A stretch of DNA of 38,743 bases from positions 1 through 38,743 of the forward strand of contig JAAUUH010000017.1 in the NCBI GenBank assembly GCA_012031145.1, in the 5' to 3' direction. Under the pieces are notes generated by a model. That model worked only from the letters and a program-made list of their open reading frames with translations, was not told the origin of the DNA and did not search any database. Positions within the stretch are counted from its first letter, which is position 1. Each line of letters opens with the position of its first letter. The translations under genes were made by a program, and so were the position numbers. This DNA is from Oscillatoriales cyanobacterium SM2_2_1. GTDB taxonomy: Bacteria; Cyanobacteriota; Cyanobacteriia; Pseudanabaenales; Pseudanabaenaceae. Below, in pieces: positions 32,724 to 38,743 of the stretch.

Positions 32724-33823
32724 GGAAGGCGGTACAGCATGGCCGCCACACTCAAAAACGCCACCATACTCAGAAGATAAACGGCTTCACCCGTGGGCAT
32801 GACCACCCCCCAAAGGGCGATCGCCCCGCCAAAGGCACCCAAGTACGTGCCAATGCCCAGACCGCCCCACCGTGCTGGCATTACCGTCAGCGCCAATGGG
32901 ATCATGCCGTTGGCTATCACACCAAATCCGGCCATGACCAGCAGCATGATGAGCCAGCCAAGGCTCTGATTCACCAGCAATCCACCGCACAGCAACCCCA
33001 CTGCCACCGCTGTTATCCGCAGCGATCGCCCCAAACCCCACCGCGTTGCTACCCAACCACCCACCACTGCCCAGCCCGCCTGCCAGAGAATCATGCCCGC
33101 CACACCCCACGGCACCCAAGGCGTTGCCAATATCTGGGCGATCTGCTCCGGCACTACCATTCCCAACAGCAGCCGGGTACCGGTGCCCATCGCCATTCCC
33201 ACAGCCGCTAGCCCCAGAGATCTTTCCCAAGGCACGGACGTGGGCGCATCCTCAGCCTCGGGCATCGCAGGGCTTACCCTCCGCAGGTACAAAATCGCAC
33301 CACCAAGGACGATCGCCCCAGCGCCAAAGGTTGGCACCGCCCCCAGGGACAGCAAAAAATTCTGGGCCACGGGGCGCAGCGCCCCAAATATCCCAGAGGA
33401 CAGGGTCAACACACTGGCGGCGACCGGCAACGGCAGAGTCCCTCCCATTTGCCCCAATAAACTCAAAACTGGGCTGCGAAAAACTGCCATGGACACCGAC
33501 CACAGCACCACCAGCCCCACAAAAAGCTCGGACTGCCGGGCGATCGCCAACCAGGGCAGGGCGACAAACATCGTCGCTGCCAGCAGCGCCGACCCAGTAA
33601 TCAAAGACCAGCGCAGCGCCAAGGCTTGCCGCCACCGGTCGGACAGCGCCCCCATTACCGGCTCTACCACGAGAATTAACAAATTTTCTATCACGAGCAG
33701 CGATCGCACCCAAGCCAGATCAAGCCCGGCATCGTCCAGCAATTGGGGCAACACTAAGTCGTAGATCACCCAGCATAGGGTAATGGCCCCTTGCACCAAA
33801 GCCAGTGATCTAAGGGGCGACAT
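32720..33823 (-). CDS. MFS transporter
   Basis: 367 residues with 10-12 hydrophobic segments over its length. [14 protein letters not shown] (~57-70) is the loop 2-3 motif A region (GxxxDRxxR-like) of the major facilitator superfamily. [14 protein letters not shown] and a long central loop ([22 protein letters not shown]) separating two halves also fit. The overall look is closest to SLC45/sugar-cation-type permeases (opening [14 protein letters not shown]), but the substrate cannot be read from sequence. It overlaps lipA tail to tail by 4 nt. Confidence 0.88.
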   Translation of the reverse strand: MSPLRSLALVQGAITLCWVIYDLVLPQLLDDAGLDLAWVRSLLVIENLLILVVEPVMGALSDRWRQALALRWSLITGSALLAATMFVALPWLAIARQSELFVGLVVLWSVSMAVFRSPVLSLLGQMGGTLPLPVAASVLTLSSGIFGALRPVAQNFLLSLGAVPTFGAGAIVLGGAILYLRRVSPAMPEAEDAPTSVPWERSLGLAAVGMAMGTGTRLLLGMVVPEQIAQILATPWVPWGVAGMILWQAGWAVVGGWVATRWGLGRSLRITAVAVGLLCGGLLVNQSLGWLIMLLVMAGFGVIANGMIPLALTVMPARWGGLGIGTYLGAFGGAIALWGVVMPTGEAVYLLSMVAFLSVAAMLYRLP

Positions 33824-33855
33824 CAGCTTTTAACCGACCAAAATTCGCCCCAAAA

Positions 33856-34497
33856 CTAGCGGGAACGGGGGAGCAGGCAGCCTTGGAAGGAAATCTGACC
33901 ATCCGGCATAGTGGCGCGACACAGATTAGTTTGACTTAAATCTACACCCGACAAATCTGCCTCCGTCAGGTCGGCGCGGTACAGATCCGCACCACGCAAA
34001 TCGGCGTTTCTTAGGTCGGCGCGGTACAGGCTAGCGTAGCGCAAACTAGCATCTCGCAAATCGGCCCGCACGAACTTGGCATAGACCAACTCCGCATCTA
34101 TGAGATTGGTGCGCCGTAAATCCGCCTCCGTAAAATCTGCAAACTTCCAACGGCTGTTTCGCCCATTGGCTCCCATTAAATTAGCGCGAATAAAATCCCC
34201 ATTAATGGCATAGGAGTTACGCAGATCGGATCCCATTAAATTGGCATTGCGAAAGTCCACATAAAACAGCGTTGCCCCGACCAAGTTGACCCCATTCATC
34301 ACACTGCGGCGCAGATCGGTCACATCCAAAAATGCCCCCCGCAAATCTGCATTGGGCGCACTGGCACCGGCCAATTCGCAGCGCTGACACTCGCGGGTCT
34401 CCACCAAGATCTTCAAATGTTCGGCATTTTGGGCCATAGCCGGAGTCGATGCGATCGCCGTCATCGTCAGGGCCGTCATCAACATGCGCAGTTTCAT
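33856..34497 (-). CDS. Exported pentapeptide-repeat protein
   Basis: 213 residues. A Sec signal peptide (MKLRMLMTALTMTAIASTPAMAQ, cleavage after AMA) is followed by CQRCELAGASAPNADLRG and then about 25 pentapeptide units of the A(D/N)LxX type (ADLRR, TNLID, ANLMG, ADLRD), ending at a short tail with CLLPRSR. The repeats form a right-handed quadrilateral beta-helix. The N-terminal CxxC and the motif L-x-E-T-R-x-C-x-x-C-x-L are a common cyanobacterial variant. It acts in the periplasm or thylakoid lumen. Binding partner unknown. Confidence 0.93.
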   Translation of the reverse strand: MKLRMLMTALTMTAIASTPAMAQNAEHLKILVETRECQRCELAGASAPNADLRGAFLDVTDLRRSVMNGVNLVGATLFYVDFRNANLMGSDLRNSYAINGDFIRANLMGANGRNSRWKFADFTEADLRRTNLIDAELVYAKFVRADLRDASLRYASLYRADLRNADLRGADLYRADLTEADLSGVDLSQTNLCRATMPDGQISFQGCLLPRSR

Positions 34498-34679
34498 AAT
34501 GTCACCTATGGAAAGCTAAAAAATTGGGGATGAAGACCACAAATCATTACTTACAGTTACCACAGGTTAGCCATTCGGCATATAGGCGATCGCTATGAAT
34601 TCCAACGGCCCTTTTAGCCATTGGCAAACCACCTCCTAAGCAACTATGATCTGATATTTAGACTCTCCCAAGAAAATTC

Positions 34680-35396
34680 ATGCTGGCAGCGCTCAAACTT
34701 CTCCCCGATTCCGCCGGACTAGACGATATTCCGATTTTGTTTGTCCTAGTGATGCTGGAGTCCATTCTTTCCGCTGACAATGCCGTTGCCCTTGCCTCAT
34801 TGGTGCGCAGCTTACCCGACCCCGAGCAGGAAAAGTGGGCCCTGCGCTACGGGTTGGTGGGTGCTTTTGTCCTTCGGATTCTGTTAATTTTTGCCGCCAC
34901 TTGGATCATCCAATACTGGCAATTTGAACTGGCGGGGGCACTATACCTCCTGTGGCTATCGGGAAAATTCTTTTGGGAAAACGCCCAAGAGCATGACGCA
35001 GATCATCCCGTGCGCATGGCCGATAGGCTCTGGAAGGTGATCGCGCTGATTTCTTTTACTGACTTGGCCTTCTCCCTCGATAGCGTTACTGCCGCCGTGG
35101 CCGTGGCCCAAGAAACCTGGCTGGTTTTGGTCGGCGGCGTGATGGGAATCATTGCCCTGCGCTTTCTAGCTGAACTTTTTATCAAGTGGATTGCTGAATA
35201 CACCTACCTTGAGTCAGCGGGCTACCTCATCGTGATGTTGGTTGGCGTGCGGCTGCTACTGAAGGTGGTCGCTAAGCAGTACGTGCCCCCTGAATGGCTG
35301 ATGCTGACATTCATCGGTATGATATTTGCTTGGGGATTTTCTAAGCGCAATCCTGAGCCGCAGGAAGTACCCGTTGAAGTGAAGGAAGTTATTTAA
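34680..35396 (+). CDS. TerC-family membrane protein
   Basis: 238 residues with seven hydrophobic segments. The acidic membrane motifs ESILSADNAVALA (~27-39) and DLAFSLDSVTAAVAV (~127-141) are the TerC metal-site signatures. Members transport Mn or Ca or act in metal loading of secreted and photosynthetic proteins; the plastid TerC homologue supports thylakoid protein insertion. Which role applies here is not known. gcvH follows 11 nt downstream, so the two are probably co-transcribed. The 182-nt upstream spacer shows no recognisable yybP-ykoY riboswitch. Confidence 0.94.
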   Translation: MLAALKLLPDSAGLDDIPILFVLVMLESILSADNAVALASLVRSLPDPEQEKWALRYGLVGAFVLRILLIFAATWIIQYWQFELAGALYLLWLSGKFFWENAQEHDADHPVRMADRLWKVIALISFTDLAFSLDSVTAAVAVAQETWLVLVGGVMGIIALRFLAELFIKWIAEYTYLESAGYLIVMLVGVRLLLKVVAKQYVPPEWLMLTFIGMIFAWGFSKRNPEPQEVPVEVKEVI

Positions 35397-35407
35397 GGAA
35401 CGCCGCT

Positions 35408-35788
35408 ATGAATTTCCCCGATGATTTGGAGTACACCGCATCCCACGAATACCTCCGCTGGGAGGACGATGTGGCTACGGTAGGCATTACTGCCTTTGCG
35501 GTAGACCAATTGGGGGATATTGTTTTTCTGTCTTTACCTGCTGTGGGCGCTACCGTGAGCCAAGGGGAAGCTTTTGGCACTGTGGAATCGGTTAAGGCCG
35601 TGGAAGACATTTACGCCCCTGTTTCGGGGGAGGTGGTTGCCGCTAACACCCCCCTCACCGATGAGCCAGAATCTTTGGGTTCTGACCCCTACGCAGCTTG
35701 GCTGTTAAAAATTAAGGTCACAGGGGGCGATCGCACCCCCGTGATGACTGCCGCCCAGTATCGGGCCAAGGTGGAGGGGCACGCCTAG
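35408..35788 (+). CDS. gcvH: Glycine cleavage system H protein
   Basis: 126 residues, the normal size. The lipoyl-bearing lysine is Lys63 in TVESVKAVEDIYAPVSGEV. EYTASHEYLRWEDDVATVGIT at the start and GDIVFLSLPAVG are characteristic. It shuttles the aminomethyl group among the P, T and L proteins, which in cyanobacteria serves photorespiratory glycine use. It is 11 nt after TerC and convergent with the acyl synthetase. LipA, encoded in the same window, makes its cofactor. Confidence 0.98.
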   Translation: MNFPDDLEYTASHEYLRWEDDVATVGITAFAVDQLGDIVFLSLPAVGATVSQGEAFGTVESVKAVEDIYAPVSGEVVAANTPLTDEPESLGSDPYAAWLLKIKVTGGDRTPVMTAAQYRAKVEGHA

Positions 35789-35802
35789 CTTGGGCTTGGC
35801 GT
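35775..35802. terminator. Hairpin at the gcvH/acyl-synthetase convergence
   Basis: GGGGCACGCC overlaps the gcvH stop and can pair with GGCGTCCC (ACGCC/GGCGT plus GGG/CCC), forming a stem in the 17-nt convergent gap. There is only a weak T-run after it. It may act as a bidirectional terminator. Confidence 0.35.
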
Positions 35803-35805
35803 CCC

Positions 35806-37683
35806 TTATTCGAGGTAGATTTTGGCAATCAAGTCCCCATGTTTTTGAAACACCGCATTGCGGCGAATCTTGAAGGTTTGGGTCATGGTGCCGTCAGCGA
35901 TGTTTAGGGGCTCAAGAAGAAATTCAAACCCCCCAATGCGGTCATTAACGCTATAGCCAGGGCGATTTTTGACCTCACGATTCAGTTCTTCCCGAAACAG
36001 CGATCGCACCGCCTCCGTTGCCAGGGCTTGGGCTAGCAGTGCAGGAGTCGCCTCTGGAGGCAGATGGCCGGCCGCTTCAAGGGCGCCAAGATTGGGATAA
36101 ATCAGCGCCCCAAGTTGCTTTTGGTCTTGCCCCACCAACACGACTTGGTCAATGAAGGGACTTCTCAGGCAAGCATCTTCGATCGGCTGGGGTTCAATAT
36201 TTTCGCCATTACTCAGCACAATTGTGTCCTTAGCTCGACCGACAATGACCAAGTCCTGCCACGGAGTGACATAGCCGAGGTCGCCTGAATCAAACCACCC
36301 CTGGGAGTCAATGACTTTGGATGTCGCTTCTGGGTTGTTGTAGTAGCCCTTCATCACTTGGGGTCCGCGGATCAGCACCAGCCCCTGCTTGCCCACCGGA
36401 ACCTCTTGGCGGGTTTCGGGATCAACAATGCGGGTTTCTGTTCGGGGCAAGGGCTGCCCGTCGGCATTGCGAATATTCCGGTGGGGGCGGCGCACATGAG
36501 TAATAGGCGAAGTCTCCGTCAGACCATACCCACCCAAAATTGGGATGTTTGCCAGTTCATAGAAATCTTCTAGGTGCTCGGCAATGGAACCACCGCCGCT
36601 GACCACATAGCGCATCTGTCCGCCCATGGCGGCCCGCACCTTTTTGTAGACCAGCAGATCGCCTAGTCGGTGTAGCGGCCAACGCCAAAGCATCGTCAAG
36701 CCGGCCCGAAACCTTTGCCCTGCGCTTGGGGAGAGGTTGAGCAGATCCAGCCCTTGCCAAATCCGTCGCGCTCGGATGTAGTCCTCGCTGTTGCGAATGA
36801 GAACTGCCACCAGTTTTTGCTTTCCTACGGGTTGTTCCCGAAACTGCTTCTGGATTCCCTCGTAGATCGATTCCCATAGCCGCGGCACTGCCACCATGTA
36901 GTGGGGGGCATGGTCTTTAAGGTCTTTTTTGATGCTGCGAAGATTGGTATAAATTTGCGTGCAGCCAAGGGAAAAAATAAAATATTCAAAACTACGTTCG
37001 TAGGAGTGCCAAGTGGGCAAAATACTCAAGACGCGATCGCCCATTCCCAGTTGCAGTACAGTCCGCGCTGCCTGAACTTGGTATAACAAATTACCGTGGG
37101 TAAGCATCACCCCCTTAGGCTTGCCACCGGTTCCCGAGGTATAAATCAGGGTTGCTAGGGTCTCCCGCGTGATTTGGGGCCGCCCTAGGTCGCGGTCTTT
37201 GCCGATGGCTAGAAGTTGCTGAAAGTTTTGCACTCCGGTCGGTGGCTCCTCATCGGACAGCAGCACCACTACCCGAACCGGGAGGTGATCTAACTCCGGC
37301 TGTAGTTTCTGCAATGTGGACAGATTTTCCACCACCAGCGCCACACTTTCACTGTGCTCCAAAATGTACAGCAGTTCCTGCCGCTCTGCCTGGGAACTGC
37401 GCGTAGCATTCGCAGCTCCAATGGCTAAGATGCCTTGGTCGGCAATGAGCCAGCGCGGTGAATTGTCAGCAATCAGCGCCACCTTATCACCCACCTGCAA
37501 CCCCAACGCCCGCAGCCCAGCGCCAAACTGGGTCATTTGGGTGATCGTATCCCGATAGGTGAGGTTCACGGGTGGGGTAGCGTGGGGATCGTGTAGGGCG
37601 ATCATGTCGGGGCAGGCTTCAACAACGGTTTGCCATACCTGCCAAAGGGACGTAGCAGTAGCATGATCACGAATGATTGACAT
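35806..37683 (-). CDS. aas: AMP-binding long-chain acyl-ACP/acyl-CoA synthetase
   Basis: 625 residues, an adenylate-forming enzyme. TLIYTSGTGGKPKGVMLTHGN (~186) is the P-loop-like AMP-binding signature; GYGLTETSP is the A5 motif; YFDSGDLGYVTPWQDLVIVGRAKD covers A7 and A8; the C-terminal GTMTQTFKIRR carries the A10-type lysine. Length and character fit the cyanobacterial/plastid acyl-ACP synthetase that recycles free fatty acids, though a long-chain acyl-CoA ligase cannot be excluded from sequence alone. GGAGGT four bases before ATG is a strong ribosome binding site. It is monocistronic by layout. Confidence 0.9.
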   Translation of the reverse strand: MSIIRDHATATSLWQVWQTVVEACPDMIALHDPHATPPVNLTYRDTITQMTQFGAGLRALGLQVGDKVALIADNSPRWLIADQGILAIGAANATRSSQAERQELLYILEHSESVALVVENLSTLQKLQPELDHLPVRVVVLLSDEEPPTGVQNFQQLLAIGKDRDLGRPQITRETLATLIYTSGTGGKPKGVMLTHGNLLYQVQAARTVLQLGMGDRVLSILPTWHSYERSFEYFIFSLGCTQIYTNLRSIKKDLKDHAPHYMVAVPRLWESIYEGIQKQFREQPVGKQKLVAVLIRNSEDYIRARRIWQGLDLLNLSPSAGQRFRAGLTMLWRWPLHRLGDLLVYKKVRAAMGGQMRYVVSGGGSIAEHLEDFYELANIPILGGYGLTETSPITHVRRPHRNIRNADGQPLPRTETRIVDPETRQEVPVGKQGLVLIRGPQVMKGYYNNPEATSKVIDSQGWFDSGDLGYVTPWQDLVIVGRAKDTIVLSNGENIEPQPIEDACLRSPFIDQVVLVGQDQKQLGALIYPNLGALEAAGHLPPEATPALLAQALATEAVRSLFREELNREVKNRPGYSVNDRIGGFEFLLEPLNIADGTMTQTFKIRRNAVFQKHGDLIAKIYLE

Positions 37684-37802
37684 AGCACCTCCAAATGGGC
37701 GGTTCAGTTGGGTCTCGGCGAGTCCATGGAAAAATTATCGGGACTTAAGATGAATCAAGTATTCCGGCTTTTGACCATCGATACCAGCCCACCTGTGCCA
37801 GT

Positions 37803-38411
37803 TTATAAATTGCTCCCTAAATCTTGCCAAAAGGGTAGGGTTACGATCCAATCCACCGCCGCCGCCAAATCCGTCACTACCCTATCGGGCTGGACCCGGT
37901 GTTGATAGTTCCCTGTCAAAACCTGCTCACCGTAACCAGAGGTGACTAGCACACCCAGGCATCCGGCGTTGTGGGCCAGATCAATATCTGTAGCCTTGTC
38001 GCCCACCATGACACTGCGGCGCAGATCCAAATCCCGATCCCAAGCCGCCGCTACGAGCATCCCGGTATTCGGCTTCCGCCACGCTGAGACATAGGCGAGG
38101 TCTGGAACAACTCCCCCCTCAGCAGGGCTAAGACTGGTGCACTGATAGATGGCGTCAAGTTTGGCCCCTGCCTCCATCCAAAGCAAATGTTCCAATCGTG
38201 CCGTCAAGGCTCTGATATGGGCTAGGTCATAATAGCCGCGGGCAGCCCCCGCTTGATTGGAGGCAAGGCAGCAAAAAATTTGCTGGTCATTGAGCCGCCG
38301 TACCGCTGCCGCTGCCCCGGGGTTGAGTACCAAGTCCTCAAGCCGTCGAATGTAACCAGCTTCGACATTGAGCACGCCATCGCGATCTAAGAAAACCGCA
38401 CCGCGCATCAT
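37803..38411 (-). CDS. gmhB: D-glycero-D-manno-heptose 1,7-bisphosphate 7-phosphatase-like HAD-IIIA phosphatase
   Basis: 202 residues. HAD motifs: FLDRDGVLN (nucleophile and acid Asp), LASNQAG (motif II), AWRKPNTGM (Lys, motif III) and MVGDKATDIDLA (motif IV). The order and size fit GmhB, which removes a phosphate on the way to ADP-heptose for lipopolysaccharide; the histidinol-phosphatase domain of HisB is a close relative. The ATG at 38411 overlaps the stop of a 55-codon ORF (ATGATG), supporting this start over an upstream GTG (38423). The Cys ligands of the zinc loop usual in GmhB are not obvious (only C in YQCTSLSP), which leaves some doubt about the substrate. Confidence 0.85.
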   Translation of the reverse strand: MMRGAVFLDRDGVLNVEAGYIRRLEDLVLNPGAAAAVRRLNDQQIFCCLASNQAGAARGYYDLAHIRALTARLEHLLWMEAGAKLDAIYQCTSLSPAEGGVVPDLAYVSAWRKPNTGMLVAAAWDRDLDLRRSVMVGDKATDIDLAHNAGCLGVLVTSGYGEQVLTGNYQHRVQPDRVVTDLAAAVDWIVTLPFWQDLGSNL

Positions 38412-38575
38412 CCCCAGCGACACCCAAACTCACCCAGTAGCCCTAATGACTCAATGGGTGCGGGCAGAAACTCCCCCCGCCAGTCGAGGATCTGCACTAG
38501 GAGCAAATATCCGCCCCCCAAGAGCACAGCTAGGATCCCGGTGAACACTGCCACCCATTGCGATCGCGTCATCAT
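38408..38575 (-). CDS. 55-residue single-pass membrane microprotein coupled to gmhB
   Basis: An ORF of 55 codons from ATG 38575 to TGA 38408-38410. It encodes MMTRSQWVAVFTGILAVLL, a continuous membrane helix to about residue 30 (GGGYLLLVQIL), then DWRGEFLPAPIESLGLLGEF and a short end. The stop overlaps the gmhB start (ATGA), the normal arrangement for translational coupling. The organised layout (helix, then WRG, then Pro-rich amphipathic part) argues for a real gene. Function unknown. Confidence 0.65.
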   Translation of the reverse strand: MMTRSQWVAVFTGILAVLLGGGYLLLVQILDWRGEFLPAPIESLGLLGEFGCRWG

Positions 38576-38669
38576 TCAGTTTCGGTTCAATAATTACCCA
38601 CATACTTAACCTACATCTAACGGGTCAATTTTGATGATCTACTGCCCTACCCAATGACCTGCGGACTGC

Positions 38670-38698
38670 TTTAGTGGTAATCAATCTTTTGGGATAAT
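38670..38698 (+). promoter_or_regulatory. Promoter-like sequence at the right edge
   Basis: GATAAT (38693-38698) fits a -10 box, with a weak TTTAGT at 38670-38675, 17 bp upstream. It points out of the window. No ORF starts in the remaining 45 nt, which can form a small CCCT/AGGG hairpin, so a leader or a small RNA may begin here. Confidence 0.3.
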
Positions 38699-38743
38699 AT
38701 GTTTTGTGCCCTATCAAGGGTGCGGTCCGAGGGAACCCATTGC

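Noticed and set aside
32603-33764. Plus-strand ORFs of 184-223 codons opposite the MFS gene.
   Set aside because: Pro/Ala/Ser/Arg-rich composition typical of shadow frames, while the minus strand encodes a clear MFS protein.
34498-34679. Possible yybP-ykoY (Mn) riboswitch upstream of TerC, as many terC genes have one.
   Set aside because: No GGGGAGTAG-like conserved core or matching stems were found in the spacer.
38594-38620. A single perfect CTTAACCT (38605-38612) that could be a Pho box near the gmhB operon.
   Set aside because: The flanking positions at 11-bp period (TTACCCAC and TCTAACGG) fit poorly, and it faces the plus strand, away from gmhB.
1-38743. CRISPR arrays, rRNA genes and prophage modules.
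   Set aside because: No regularly spaced direct repeats, no rRNA signatures and no phage structural or integrase genes were seen on either strand.

Overview
The window is chromosomal DNA from a cyanobacterium. The evidence is an allophycocyanin core operon (apcA-apcB-apcC), very frequent HIP1 octamers (GCGATCGC) scattered through genes and spacers, and several families typical of cyanobacteria (SemiSWEET, TMEM14-like, DUF3531, a plastid-type acyl-activating enzyme). No species is assigned. Most of the window is housekeeping DNA with short intergenic gaps.

Layout. 1-1.1 kb: a beta-propeller protein. 1.1-1.5 kb: a stack of mobile-element debris (two MITE-like elements and an IS630-type transposase remnant). 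1.6-6.55 kb (minus strand): an operon-like run of a small coiled-coil protein, a UbiB/ABC1 kinase (frameshifted), a PP2C phosphatase and polyphosphate kinase. 6.6-9.2 kb: a small exported Cys protein, an inositol-monophosphatase-family enzyme, a LysM/M23 peptidase broken by two frameshifts, and a TMEM14-like membrane protein. 9.2-10.8 kb: apcABC with its leader and an apcB-apcC hairpin. 10.9 kb: a tRNA-Met(CAT) on the minus strand. 11-13 kb: a membrane-anchored protein, rhodanese, DUF3531 and cobS. 13.0-14.2 kb: an accessory patch with a small orphan ORF, an attC-like inverted repeat split by a MITE, a DUF433/DUF5615 toxin-antitoxin pair and a GNAT remnant. 14.2-16.8 kb: hisD, SemiSWEET, hisC. 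16.9-18.6 kb: an acyltransferase-like protein and a zinc-ribbon membrane protein.

19.27-26.48 kb holds the most striking gene, a 2401-residue exoprotein. It combines a lamin-tail-like N-terminus, a beta-propeller (choice-of-anchor I type) interrupted by an esterase-like phytase domain, an ExeM-like extracellular nuclease whose OB-fold part is interrupted by a CHRD domain, and two DUF4114 domains. Upstream lie three 8-mers at 11-bp spacing that resemble a cyanobacterial Pho box. The inference is a phosphate-starvation-controlled secreted protein that takes phosphate from extracellular DNA and phosphoesters. Polyphosphate kinase in the same window fits the phosphate theme but is not linked to it genetically.

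26.9-29.1 kb: a CBM20-SGNH hydrolase-DUF1796 fusion, split by one frameshift. 29.1-38.6 kb: a YdcF-like protein, an unrecognised membrane protein, DUF2214, lipA, an MFS transporter, an exported pentapeptide-repeat protein, TerC, gcvH (a substrate of the lipoylation pathway), an acyl-ACP/acyl-CoA synthetase, and gmhB preceded by a translationally coupled 55-residue membrane microprotein missed by ordinary ORF cut-offs. The right edge carries a promoter-like sequence pointing out of the window.

A quality warning: three otherwise well-conserved genes are broken by four frameshifts, and every one is explained by a single missing base. Undercalled bases in the sequence are at least as likely as true pseudogenes.
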